Positions 16,829 to 26,209 of a DNA stretch of 64,000 nt are shown here, one piece after another. The stretch spans positions 1-64,000 of the forward strand of contig OMXX01000003.1 of the NCBI GenBank assembly GCA_900315105.1, in the 5' to 3' direction. The notes under the pieces were generated by a model that did not search any database, was not told where the DNA came from, and saw only the letters and a list, made by a program, of their open reading frames with translations. Origin of the DNA: an uncultured Prevotellaceae bacterium. GTDB taxonomy: Bacteria > Bacteroidota > Bacteroidia > Bacteroidales > Bacteroidaceae. The position numbers and the translations under genes were made by a program. Each line of letters opens with the position of its first letter. Positions within the stretch are counted from its first letter, which is position 1.

Positions 16829-18604
16829 CTATTTTTCTTTGCGTGGAACCAATTTAATGCAGTCTATTCGCAGGGTTCTCGTGTAGATTCCCTTATTTAC
16901 ATCAGAGCTTCTTACGTTAATGTTGATGTAAGCCTTGACCTGTGGTTCCTGAAGTCCGTAGGAGCATGTAGGGAACTCGAATGTTCCAATATGAATCTCG
17001 TGAACTTTTGTCGGGTCGGTAAGGAATGTCTGTTTTCTTGTCGAGCTGTCATAGCTGATATCTCCACCATCCTTGTCGCTGACTTCCTTTGACACTTCTT
17101 TTCCTTCCATGTCATGATAGTAGAGAGTCACTCCGAATCGGGTAGGGAGTTTATCTGTTGCAAGTGTGTCACCAGCGGTGGCTGGTACTGTCACAACGTA
17201 CATGTCGTATTTCTGGTTTGACAGAACATTCCTGAAGTTGAGCAGTACGCCCATATCCATGAGGTTTGCTGGGATAAGTGTGTTGTACTCATGTTGTGAT
17301 ACCTCGTCATAGAATGGATTTTCGGGCTGTACCGTTGTGTATGTCCAGCTTGGTTTCGCATCAGGAGTTGCACCAGAAAGGGAATCAAGGGAGGTACTGT
17401 TTTCTGCCTCCATTACAATCTGTTGCAGGAATGTATCACTTGGCTTGGCTTTCCAGTTGTCCGTCTTCAGTATTACACCATTACTGCATACCTTCTTACC
17501 TTTGATATCGGTAAATATACCATTAGGTTTGGTGTATGGCTTATCAAACTGATAAGGATGGATATCGAAGGAGCCATATCGCATCTTTCTGTAGAAATAA
17601 TATGGATATGCCAAAGGTGACATGAGTGAGTCTATAGCTTCAGTCTCGCCAAGCAACGGATTGGTTGTCTTACTGAACTGCATGCCCATAAGGATATTGA
17701 CACGTGGATATAGGCACATGAGAGAATCACGGCCTAATACCTGTTTGTCGTACTGGAACAAAGGCGCGTTCTTTTCATACTGCTCTTTCCATGCCTTGTT
17801 GGTTGGCATAAGAGCATAGTAAAAACTGTCCTCTTCGTCAAGAAGTGCCTCCAGCCAATAAGAGAGAATCTCATTGCTTGTTGTTGTAACAGAGTCGAGA
17901 TAGTGTTGCTGGCCATTGATGATATCACCTGGAACAGATGCGCTTGGTGAGAAAACTATCTTGTGAAACTGGAATGGCTCTGTCATATAGAGGAAGTTGC
18001 TTACACTGTCAAGATCCGGGTCGTCCTTCACATATTCAAAGATATTATATATGTAATCTGCTTTTTCTGCTAAAGTGAAGAGAATACCATTTCCTGTTAT
18101 GGTGTTTGTACTCGTGAACTGTTTGCCAGAGAATGTATTGCTGGTCAGTCCGAGATACTTACCGTTCATCATGCGGATGGTGGTATCTGGTGACTCGTTT
18201 GCAATGGAGTAGTTGTACAAGGCGATATGGTTCATCAAGAACTCCTTGATAGCCCTGTTCTTTTCACCTTTGAGTCCTTTTGCAAGTTCTGCCTGATATT
18301 GGCTGATTACTTCATTAGCATCAGCATCGGTGAAGGCGTCATTTGTCGGGGCGAAGACAGTGAACACCTGACTACTTGAAAGTGACTTGTTATAGCCTGT
18401 TGCCTCAATGACCCTTGCAAAGTTTGAGAGTTGCTGATTATTCTTGATAGCCTCCCATAGGGTACCTTCTCCCATGACTCCTGTCTGGTAGTGCTCGTCC
18501 CATGTGTCGGTACATGAAATGAGGCCCCCCAGTCCCCCGAGGGGGATTATTATTGACAGTAATGCCATCAGAGGATTTTTCGTATATTTTTTAATATTTA
18601 TCAT
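16829..18604 (-). CDS. fasciclin (FAS1)-domain lipoprotein, 591 aa
   Basis: Predicted cell-surface lipoprotein; the signal ends GGLISC. The first FAS1 domain (about 45-210) shows FARVIEATGYNKSLSSSQVF and TVFAPTNDAFTDAD, the FAS1 motif. A second FAS1-like stretch follows (SNEILSYWLEALLDEEDSFYYALMPTNKAW, about 240-400). The C-terminal beta-rich region (about 450-590) resembles that of the 706-aa neighbour (IHIGTFEFPTCSYGL, TRTLRIDCIKLVPR). It stands between two SusC/SusD pairs and is a candidate surface glycan-binding or adhesive accessory protein; ligand unknown. The codons for IIPLGGLGGLIS in its signal peptide match a dispersed GC-rich repeat. Confidence 0.85.
   Translation of the reverse strand: MINIKKYTKNPLMALLSIIIPLGGLGGLISCTDTWDEHYQTGVMGEGTLWEAIKNNQQLSNFARVIEATGYNKSLSSSQVFTVFAPTNDAFTDADANEVISQYQAELAKGLKGEKNRAIKEFLMNHIALYNYSIANESPDTTIRMMNGKYLGLTSNTFSGKQFTSTNTITGNGILFTLAEKADYIYNIFEYVKDDPDLDSVSNFLYMTEPFQFHKIVFSPSASVPGDIINGQQHYLDSVTTTSNEILSYWLEALLDEEDSFYYALMPTNKAWKEQYEKNAPLFQYDKQVLGRDSLMCLYPRVNILMGMQFSKTTNPLLGETEAIDSLMSPLAYPYYFYRKMRYGSFDIHPYQFDKPYTKPNGIFTDIKGKKVCSNGVILKTDNWKAKPSDTFLQQIVMEAENSTSLDSLSGATPDAKPSWTYTTVQPENPFYDEVSQHEYNTLIPANLMDMGVLLNFRNVLSNQKYDMYVVTVPATAGDTLATDKLPTRFGVTLYYHDMEGKEVSKEVSDKDGGDISYDSSTRKQTFLTDPTKVHEIHIGTFEFPTCSYGLQEPQVKAYININVRSSDVNKGIYTRTLRIDCIKLVPRKEK
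18522..18546 (-). repeat. GC-rich palindromic repeat in a lipoprotein signal sequence
   Basis: On the minus strand: ATCCCCCTCGGGGGACTGGG GGGCCT. It matches the layout of the intergenic copy at 40268-40292 read on the minus strand (CCCTCCCTTTGGGAGGGACT GGGTGGGC). Read in frame it gives PLGGLGGL of the 591-aa lipoprotein's hydrophobic core. Confidence 0.65.
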
Positions 18605-18711
18605 ATCATTTACAATTTAAAATTTTCAACGTGAAGACACAAATCCATGAAGTCTTTCTTTTTTGAATGCCTTGCAGCTTTGTGCCTTTACGTTCACTAA
18701 TTTTCAATTTT

Positions 18712-20832
18712 TTAGAGGTCATCCTCTGAATTACCGCTGTCGGATACACCATAGACAGACTTTGGCACGAGTTCAAGATAGTCAAGCGTTGCTTCCTTCT
18801 TCTTTGGAAGAATCGTTGATACGTTCTTGATGCGAAGTGTGTGTGTCTTGCCAGCTTCGATATATACCGTACAGAGAACCTTACGTGCACAGTTAGCAAT
18901 AGTTGACAATGCACTACCCTTGGTTGCCATTGTTCCGTCAGAACTTACAAACAGGGAGTGAGGACCACGGTAATATCCCTTATTCTTCAGAATCTTGAAG
19001 TCTTCCTGACGCTTTTCATCGTCATCACGGATATTGGCATAGTCAGGGAATGTTGTAGAACCATAAACGCTCTCATCCTTGATACGCTCTGCCATATTCA
19101 ATGGAATACCAGTAGCCTTATTATCGAAATAAACCTGCATCTGACCACGCTCGGCACGGTCATCCTTCTTGTTCATTGGAGGGAAACCAAGACGGATCTG
19201 CCATTCACCAGAGAATGGAACTGGAGGAAGGTTGAATGTGATATCGAAGACCTCTTGTGCATCCATCTCGTCACCATGGCTACCCCAATAGTGTGAACGT
19301 GGGTACCAATATGTGAGACGGCTATCACCTCTTAGGATAACGCCTTCAAGATAACCCTGCGGGAACTGATAGTTCTTACCGCCTACACCGCCCTGAGTGA
19401 TGGTCTTACCATTCATGCGGATATTATTTGTCATAATCTCAGGGAAGATTGTAGAGAAGTCCATACGGATGCGACAGTTATGCACATTGTCACGTGTATT
19501 CTCGTCGAACTTCAGAATGTCATCTACATAGAAGTATATTCCATTAATTGCATTATTGTCATACTGTTCTGGAACGGTTGGCAGGACGTGTACACCGCTT
19601 GTGTTGTGAGTATCATCAAAGCGACGGTTGAGGTATCGGTCACCTACTTTACCGGTAGATCCAGCCCATTTGCTTACGGTGAGTTTCTCCACCTTTAGCA
19701 TAGTATATGGGAGCAAGGTGGTGTACCAGTCGGTAGGGTTGACAAGGTTTATGTCTATGCCTGCGTCCTCACGTACTGTAAGGAAGTTGTATCCCTGTAC
19801 ATTACGGTCAAGGATATGATACTGAATAAGACGTTTCAGAGGGTTTATTGAGTCTTTGAGATGCTCAAATTTCCAGCCCTCTTTGTCAACATCCTCAGGA
19901 TAGATAGAAGAATATATTTTCACAGCCTCATTGTAGAGGTCTTTGAGATTCATGATTCCCTTTCTATTGAGAACCTCATCTGGTACTACAAAGGCTGTAA
20001 AACCGTATTTCTTTGATTCCGGATAATAGACCTCTTCGGCAGAACGGGAACCTGTTGTGATTTTCTGTACTGCCCACTTTGAGTTCTTGTATCTCTCATA
20101 GTCCTTGGCATACTGGCGATCCTCTACACTGTCCATTCTCTCATCAAGACCAGTTTCATGGATTGCATCACCAAAGATTTTCAGCTCGTCATTCTGCATG
20201 ATAAGAGAAGCGACGGTCTTTGTGGAGTTCTCAAGTACTACGTCAATCTGATGTACTATGCCATTTTCCACAGAGTCGTCCTGATGTTCGAAGTATATGG
20301 TGGAGTTGTTGTTTACCACAACTACAGAGTTGTTGTTCGCATCGCTCTTGTGCTCAACCTGAACATTACGCTTGATCATGTTCTGGCTTGCAAGCATACC
20401 ATCTGCCATGTCAGAGACAGAGAAAATCTCTGGGATGAAGTGTGTACGGGCAATGGTATCGCACTGAGCATCCGACAAATCATCAATGGATGAATAGTTG
20501 TACTTACTCAGGTATGCATTCACGGCATCATTGTTTGGCAGGAAGCATGTATAATGACCATAAGCTGAAAGCTGGTCCATGAGTCCGGCACGTTCAACGA
20601 TGGTGGCAAACTGGCTGAAGTTCTCATTTCCCTTTATATACTCACTCATCATCTTACCTGTGAATGTATAGTAACTCTCTGCATCCGGTTCGTCGGAACA
20701 GGATGAGAATGTACATAGTGTACTGAGTGTAATGAGTAAAGTGTAAAGTGGAACTGCGCAGCTGATGAGCTTGCGAATAATGTAGAATGACACTCTACGC
20801 TTATTTATATTATTTTGAATTGATTTTTTCAT
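18712..20832 (-). CDS. fasciclin (FAS1)-domain lipoprotein, 706 aa
   Basis: Lipoprotein with an unusually long pre-lipobox segment (MKKSIQNNINKRRVSFYII... to FSSC near residue 46). FAS1 domain one is at about 60-205 (FSQFATIVERAGLMDQL, TCFLPNNDAVNAYL, and GIVHQIDVVLE near its end). A second is at about 220-435 (YGFTAFVVPDEVL, LIQYHILDRNVQGYNF, INGIYFYVDDIL). The rest is beta-rich and ends DYLELVPKSVYG. It is cotranscribed with SusC/SusD genes on both sides. Probably surface exposed and binds or organises the glycan; that is inference. The DNA of its signal region is made of at least three short repeats also found elsewhere in the window. Confidence 0.85.
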   Translation of the reverse strand: MKKSIQNNINKRRVSFYIIRKLISCAVPLYTLLITLSTLCTFSSCSDEPDAESYYTFTGKMMSEYIKGNENFSQFATIVERAGLMDQLSAYGHYTCFLPNNDAVNAYLSKYNYSSIDDLSDAQCDTIARTHFIPEIFSVSDMADGMLASQNMIKRNVQVEHKSDANNNSVVVVNNNSTIYFEHQDDSVENGIVHQIDVVLENSTKTVASLIMQNDELKIFGDAIHETGLDERMDSVEDRQYAKDYERYKNSKWAVQKITTGSRSAEEVYYPESKKYGFTAFVVPDEVLNRKGIMNLKDLYNEAVKIYSSIYPEDVDKEGWKFEHLKDSINPLKRLIQYHILDRNVQGYNFLTVREDAGIDINLVNPTDWYTTLLPYTMLKVEKLTVSKWAGSTGKVGDRYLNRRFDDTHNTSGVHVLPTVPEQYDNNAINGIYFYVDDILKFDENTRDNVHNCRIRMDFSTIFPEIMTNNIRMNGKTITQGGVGGKNYQFPQGYLEGVILRGDSRLTYWYPRSHYWGSHGDEMDAQEVFDITFNLPPVPFSGEWQIRLGFPPMNKKDDRAERGQMQVYFDNKATGIPLNMAERIKDESVYGSTTFPDYANIRDDDEKRQEDFKILKNKGYYRGPHSLFVSSDGTMATKGSALSTIANCARKVLCTVYIEAGKTHTLRIKNVSTILPKKKEATLDYLELVPKSVYGVSDSGNSEDDL
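20724..20796 (-). repeat. cluster of short repeats in signal-peptide codons
   Basis: Three repeat types lie side by side in frame: the 19-bp TAATGTAGAATGACACTCT (20778-20796, identical at 13375-13393); a TTCGC..AGCTCATCA.GCT.GC variant (20754-20776; free copies at 16772 and 26157); and TTTACACTTTACTCATTACACTC (about 20724-20751), of the same style as the tract at 13350-13374. They encode KRRVSFYI, IRKLISCA and YTLLITLS. Confidence 0.65.
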
Positions 20833-20880
20833 ATCGTATATACTATTTATATTACTCGATATTCTTTAATCTTTAATCCT

Positions 20881-22692
20881 TTAATTTGCCTCATAACTGC
20901 TGTTTTCACCACTTCCGAAAGCAGGGTTCTGATGCAGGTTAGGATTGACTTTCATTTCATCAAGATTGTATGGCCAGTAGATAGCATCCATATTTTTCAT
21001 CTTGCTTTGAATGATAGACTGAAGGTTGATGTCTTTGTTTGAACACTTGGAAGCAAGGTATTCGGTGTTACCGTCACGTTGTGATCTGCGAACGAGGTCA
21101 TAGTAACGCTTACCCTCGAACATGAGTTCGCGATGACGCTCCTCATATACGAGATTCGTGATAGCCTCCTTTGTCTTATAGTTCTTTAATACAAGGGTAT
21201 CCTTGAGAACCTGCTCACCGATAGAACGCTTGTTGACAGCGTTCACGAGTTTGAATGCGTTATAGAGATTCTTGACGTCTTCATCGGAAGTAACATCGCC
21301 AGTCTCCTGTGAAATCAACTGGCTGTAAGCTTCTGCTGCAAGGAGCATGATGTCTGACAGACGATAATAAATGACATTTGCCTTGTTTTGGGAGTCGTGG
21401 TTCATTCCGGTTGTTGGATACTGACTGCTCCATTCGGAACTCCAGAAGTTACTTGCTGTAGGTGCCATGAGAGTGACTTCTGTGTATGCCGTGGTCTTGC
21501 TAATATGTGATGGTTCTTCCTTGCCTTTCCATGCTATATTCTCGTATGCACGCATGTCGAGTCCCTTGTTCTGTTTGTCAAACACCTTATATGTGCCGTT
21601 CCATTCGTCAAGAGAAACGAATGAAGAAACATTTACCCATGGCTTGCGGTCCTGTCCTCCGTAGAAGTTGCCGAAAGTTGGATTAGATGCAAGATTGTCA
21701 TTGTTCTTGATAAATGTAAGTTCAAAGATACTCTCTATGCTGTTACCATCAACGAATATCTGATTAAAGCCATTGCCGAAATAGTTGCTATTGCTCCTGT
21801 ATCGTGTACCGATGAGAGGATAGCCGTTCCAGTTAGCAAAGTCTTCTTGAGTGAATGTCTTCAACTTCTTTACTTCCTGCTTCTTACGGTCTATAATCTT
21901 ATTGGCAAACTCTATACATTTTGTATAGTTTTTCTGCCAAAGGTACATCTCACAAAGCATAGCGTAGATAGCCCACTTTGTGATGCGACCCGTACTGAAA
22001 TATTCTGAGTATGGATTTGATGTTTCTGGATACCCATCAAGAGCATCTTCACTCACTGCTTCGAGTGAGGAAATCAAGTTTGAGAGCACCGTGTTGAAGT
22101 CGGTGGCAGGAAGTGCCATCGGCTGTTTCCCTTCTCCCTCACTGTCGTCCTCATAGCAGGTTTCTGTGTAAGGTACGTCACGGAATGTACGTATGAGATA
22201 GAAATAGCAAAGGGAACGGATGGCTATTACCTCCGCAATGTCTGCCTTCAGTTGTGACTTCGTGTATGAAGGGTCAACATCGGCAACGCCTGGGGCATAT
22301 TTAAGTATAGTGTTACATTTGTTGATGACGCTATAGAAGTCCTCCCATTTCGTATAACCGTTGTTGGCTGTGAGGTTTTCCTTCAGAACCTTTTCCAGAT
22401 TATGATCCTTATGGTCTGCATCTGTATATACAACGTTTTCAGAACGGTATTCTCCCCATATCATCATACGGCTGATGATGGCTTCTGACTGTAGCTGTGA
22501 GTAGCATCCAGCGATTACTGCCTGTACGTCGGTCTTTTCATTCCAGAAGTTTTCAAGGACGGTTTCGTTCTGAGGCTCAAGCTCAAGGAATTTTTCTCCA
22601 CAGCTTGTCAGCATACCAGAACTCATAATACCTAATGTTAGTGCCATGAGCGTGAAGCTGTTCTTGCGTATTTTAGATTTTATATTGTTCAT
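20881..22692 (-). CDS. SusD/RagB-family outer-membrane lipoprotein (first pair)
   Basis: The 603-aa product has a lipoprotein signal ending SGMLTSC, the N-terminal SusD motif LELEPQNETVLENFW, then AEVIAIRSLCYFYLIRTFRDVPYTE (about 165-190) and the C-terminal NLVYEERHRELMFEGKRYYDLVRR that is a hallmark of the family. It follows its SusC by 87 bases. Predicted to bind glycan at the cell surface and hand it to SusC. Confidence 0.95.
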   Translation of the reverse strand: MNNIKSKIRKNSFTLMALTLGIMSSGMLTSCGEKFLELEPQNETVLENFWNEKTDVQAVIAGCYSQLQSEAIISRMMIWGEYRSENVVYTDADHKDHNLEKVLKENLTANNGYTKWEDFYSVINKCNTILKYAPGVADVDPSYTKSQLKADIAEVIAIRSLCYFYLIRTFRDVPYTETCYEDDSEGEGKQPMALPATDFNTVLSNLISSLEAVSEDALDGYPETSNPYSEYFSTGRITKWAIYAMLCEMYLWQKNYTKCIEFANKIIDRKKQEVKKLKTFTQEDFANWNGYPLIGTRYRSNSNYFGNGFNQIFVDGNSIESIFELTFIKNNDNLASNPTFGNFYGGQDRKPWVNVSSFVSLDEWNGTYKVFDKQNKGLDMRAYENIAWKGKEEPSHISKTTAYTEVTLMAPTASNFWSSEWSSQYPTTGMNHDSQNKANVIYYRLSDIMLLAAEAYSQLISQETGDVTSDEDVKNLYNAFKLVNAVNKRSIGEQVLKDTLVLKNYKTKEAITNLVYEERHRELMFEGKRYYDLVRRSQRDGNTEYLASKCSNKDINLQSIIQSKMKNMDAIYWPYNLDEMKVNPNLHQNPAFGSGENSSYEAN

Positions 22693-22745
22693 AAAAAATA
22701 ACTAATTACGAATTACAAATTACTTTATTACAAAAGTACAATCTA

Positions 22746-22778
22746 ACATACTTCCCTTTGGGAAGGTTTAGTTAGGCT
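22746..22778 (+). repeat. GC-rich palindromic repeat at the 3' end of susC
   Basis: ACATACTTCCCTTTGGGAAG followed by GTTTAGTTAGGCT, a diverged copy of the repeat at 40455-40489. Its right end abuts the SusC stop codon (22780-22782). The CTTCCC-TTT-GGGAAG palindrome could fold as a hairpin after the SusC gene. Confidence 0.75.
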
Positions 22779-22779
22779 T

Positions 22780-25700
22780 TTAGAAGAATACCGTAGCGCC
22801 CAGTGTGTATGAGCGTACGCGAGGGAGTTTACCATTATCCTGTGCAGGGCTATAGCCTCCGGCAGAGATATCGGGGTCAACACCTGTGTATTTGGTAAGT
22901 ACGAAAGGATTGTTTGCACTCAGATAGAGATTGATCTTATTGAGTCCTAAAGGCTTGAGCAAATCCTTCTTCAGGGCATATGAGACCTGAATATAGCTGC
23001 AACGCAGATATGAGCCGTCCTCTACGAAACGGTCGCTGATAAGTGTGTTGTAGTTTGTGTTCTCACCATACATAGCACGTGGAATGGTTGTAATATCACC
23101 CTCCTTACGCCAGCGGTAGTTCACGGCCTGACTCTGGTTGTCGTTATTCTTCATTGCCTCTGCATCAAGACGTGCAAGGTTAAGGATGTCAACACCGACA
23201 CGATATGTGAACTGTGCTGTGAGTTTCAAGTCCTTGTAGTAAGCGGAGAATCCGAATCCACCAGTGAGTTTAGGCAGTGAAGAACCGAGGTACATGATGT
23301 CGAGAGCATTAATCTGACCATCATGGTTTACATCCTCATACATGGCATCACCACCACGGAAGCTATAGTTCTTACCTGAATTGTCGTTGGTATAGTTGAA
23401 CTTCATCTGAATAGGATCGCCATTGTCATCATAGATAATCTTGCCTTCTGCATTGAGAGCTACAGGTGCAGTGTTGCCGGCATCGATGAATGCCTGCTGC
23501 TGCTCTTTCGGCATGTTCTTGACTGTTTCATACTGGTACATATATACCCCCTTTGAACGGAATCCGTAGATTGCGTTAAGCGGGTTGTTTAGCTGAACTC
23601 GTGTGAGAACCTCACGGTTACCGTTGTTATAAGTTGAGTTCATGGACTTCAATACACTTGCATCCATCTCAAGCAATTCGTTACGGTTGTTGCCGAAGTT
23701 TGCATTGAGGTCAAGTGAGAAATGTCCCTTCCTTATTAATCGGTTAGTGTTGATATGGAACTCCCAACCTGTATTGCGCGTCTTACCTGTGTTGCGGGTG
23801 TCAAGTTTTGCGTAACCAGAGCTTGAAGGAATACGATAGTCACCCATCAACATGTCGGAACGTGTGATTTGGTAAATCTCAAAAGTAAGGTTAAGACGAT
23901 CCTCAAGGAAACCAATATCGAAACCGACGTTGAAGTTATTTACTTTTTCCCACTGAAGGTTTGTCAGCTTGAGGTTTTTAGGAGACATTGCACTGATGCC
24001 AAGATACTCAGAAGCGCTTCCATATTTTGATACATAGAGATAGTTCTGGTTTGGTGCATTACCTACCAGACTCCATGATGGGCGTATAGAGAGCATGGAC
24101 AGTCCCTTGCCCTTGATTTCCTTCATGAAAGGTTCGTCAATTATATTCCAACGGCCAGAGAACTGTGGGAAGTAACCCCATCGCTTATCTGGTCCGAATT
24201 TGGTCGTACCATCCATACGCAATGTAGCATCGAAGGAATAACGGCTCTTGTATGAATAGTGTGCTGTTAATGTGTAGTACAGGGAACGCCACTCGTTGAA
24301 GCCTGATTCGAGTTTTGTAATCTTACCACCGGCATTAGGGCTTTGAATACCTCCAGAAGGAAGTCCTTTTCCCTCTGTTGACTGGTTGCTTGAGCTACCA
24401 GTCGATACCTCCATACGTGCCATTGCCATTACAGAGTGATCCTTGTTTGGCAGCTTTGGAACGTATGTCAGAGAGTGCTTTGTGGTGAGTGATACACTCT
24501 TAGAACTTGCATCTCTTGAGGTGTTGTGACCTGCGTTCCATGATGTTGTAACAAGTTCTGACGGATAGAACTTTTCTTCGTAGTTGTTGAAGATATTCAT
24601 GTATATCTGTCCCTTGTAGGTGAGGCGGTCATGATCCTCGTCCATACCCATGAGTTCATACTTCATGATAAGTTCCGGGGTTAGGTCATACTTTGTCTGG
24701 TCATTCTTTGCAAGATGGGCGCTTGCGACAGGATTGACGTACGTGCGCTGATCCTTTTCGAATACACTTGAACCAATTGAAGAGCCACTCTGAAGCATGT
24801 TGTAATAAATATCAGTATCGTTACCATTGGCATCCTCCTCATATATACTCATATTAGGCATTTTCTTCAGGGCGATATCGTAGAGGTTGTCATAGTTATG
24901 GTTGTACTTGGTATATGTGAATGCGAAGTTTGTCTGCACGAGAATACGTTCACTGACATTATAGTCAAGGTTCACACGTGCAGAGATACGCTTCATCTTG
25001 TCTTCGATAGATGTACCGGTTTCATTGTCCCAACCACCAGAGATACGGAAACGTGCCTTCTCACCACCGCCGTTTACTGTAAGGTAGTGGTTCTGTCGAA
25101 GTCCAACCTGAGTAACTTCCTTCAGCCAATCCGTATTGTCGTTGTACTGGTGGTACTCAGGGAAATTGGGATCATAGTTGAGCTCAGGAACATTGCTTGA
25201 AGCATCATTCTGTCTTGGGTTGAAGTAAGACTCCTTGAGAAGCATGGTGTAATCATCGCCATTGAGCAAATCCATACCCTTTGGCTGATATGTTCCTGTC
25301 AGTTTGAGAGAGTATGACACTTGTGGCTTACCACGGCTACCACGCTTTGTCGTAAGCTCGATAACGCCATTACCGCCCTGTGAGCCATATAGTGCAGAAC
25401 CATCCTTCAACACGTTGATGCTTGCAATATCCTCAGTGTTTATGTTGAGAAGCTCGGCAAACTGCTCGTCACTTGCCGTATTTGTATCAAAGTTTGAGAG
25501 GTCAAGTTCACGAACATTTCCGTCCACTACGATAAGTGGGTTCTGGTTCGTGAGTTTTGACAATGAGCCACCACCACGAAGACGCATGGTTGAACCGGAA
25601 CCAAGGGCACCAGAGTTACCTACGATGTCAAGGCCTGCGATACGTCCCTGAAGGGCTTCGTCGATGGTTGTGATACCGAGGCCTTCAAACTCCTTGGTAT

Positions 25701-26139
25701 CGATGGTTTGCTTGGCGTATGAAATCTCATTCTCAGGAATGGCAAGACCGTTACCGTTGGCACGCTTCTTTGACTTTACGACAACTTCGCTAAGAGTTGT
25801 GGCACTTGTCATAGTCACGTTATATGTGGTTTTGTCAAACTTGAATGTCTGTGTCTTCAGTCCAACGTATGATATGCGGAGTTTGTCCTTTGGATTCTTC
25901 ACCTTCATGGTGAAGTTACCGTTCATGTCGGTGATGGCAGACTCAATGATACGGCCTGTGCCGTCAATCTCACAGACTGTAGCTCCCATCAGAGGACCGA
26001 GGTCATCACTGACGGTACCATGTACCTGTGTAATATCCTGTGCCATAGCAGCTAAGCTACAAAGCGACATTGCGCATGTCAGCAGTGCAACCCTGCATTT
26101 ATGACCTACTATATTGTATGTCTTTTGTTTCATTGACAA
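22780..26139 (-). CDS. SusC/RagA-family TonB-linked transporter (first pair)
   Basis: The 1119-aa outer-membrane transporter has a signal peptide (to about 33), a carboxypeptidase-regulatory-like domain (VHGTVSDDLGPLMGATVCE, about 39-115), the TonB-box-like LSEVVVKSKKR, a plug with NPLIVVDGNVRELDL and LKDGSALYGSQGGNGVIEL (about 195-270), and a barrel closing with RVRSYTLGATVFF. It lies between the 925-aa fasciclin gene and its SusD. It is distinct from the other SusC in the locus, so two import systems are encoded. Confidence 0.95.
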   Translation of the reverse strand: MSMKQKTYNIVGHKCRVALLTCAMSLCSLAAMAQDITQVHGTVSDDLGPLMGATVCEIDGTGRIIESAITDMNGNFTMKVKNPKDKLRISYVGLKTQTFKFDKTTYNVTMTSATTLSEVVVKSKKRANGNGLAIPENEISYAKQTIDTKEFEGLGITTIDEALQGRIAGLDIVGNSGALGSGSTMRLRGGGSLSKLTNQNPLIVVDGNVRELDLSNFDTNTASDEQFAELLNINTEDIASINVLKDGSALYGSQGGNGVIELTTKRGSRGKPQVSYSLKLTGTYQPKGMDLLNGDDYTMLLKESYFNPRQNDASSNVPELNYDPNFPEYHQYNDNTDWLKEVTQVGLRQNHYLTVNGGGEKARFRISGGWDNETGTSIEDKMKRISARVNLDYNVSERILVQTNFAFTYTKYNHNYDNLYDIALKKMPNMSIYEEDANGNDTDIYYNMLQSGSSIGSSVFEKDQRTYVNPVASAHLAKNDQTKYDLTPELIMKYELMGMDEDHDRLTYKGQIYMNIFNNYEEKFYPSELVTTSWNAGHNTSRDASSKSVSLTTKHSLTYVPKLPNKDHSVMAMARMEVSTGSSSNQSTEGKGLPSGGIQSPNAGGKITKLESGFNEWRSLYYTLTAHYSYKSRYSFDATLRMDGTTKFGPDKRWGYFPQFSGRWNIIDEPFMKEIKGKGLSMLSIRPSWSLVGNAPNQNYLYVSKYGSASEYLGISAMSPKNLKLTNLQWEKVNNFNVGFDIGFLEDRLNLTFEIYQITRSDMLMGDYRIPSSSGYAKLDTRNTGKTRNTGWEFHINTNRLIRKGHFSLDLNANFGNNRNELLEMDASVLKSMNSTYNNGNREVLTRVQLNNPLNAIYGFRSKGVYMYQYETVKNMPKEQQQAFIDAGNTAPVALNAEGKIIYDDNGDPIQMKFNYTNDNSGKNYSFRGGDAMYEDVNHDGQINALDIMYLGSSLPKLTGGFGFSAYYKDLKLTAQFTYRVGVDILNLARLDAEAMKNNDNQSQAVNYRWRKEGDITTIPRAMYGENTNYNTLISDRFVEDGSYLRCSYIQVSYALKKDLLKPLGLNKINLYLSANNPFVLTKYTGVDPDISAGGYSPAQDNGKLPRVRSYTLGATVFF

Positions 26140-26156
26140 ATTCTGATTTCTAATTA

Positions 26157-26180
26157 TTCGCGGAGCTCATCAAGCTACGC
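26157..26180. repeat. AGCTCATCAAGCT hairpin repeat, copy 2
   Basis: TTCGCGGAGCTCATCAAGCT followed by ACGC, sharing the core with 16772-16797, again between a fasciclin gene and a SusC gene. GAGCT and AGCTA/C arms can pair. Confidence 0.6.
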
Positions 26181-26209
26181 AAGTTTCTGATTATCTTTTG
26201 GCTTTCGCT

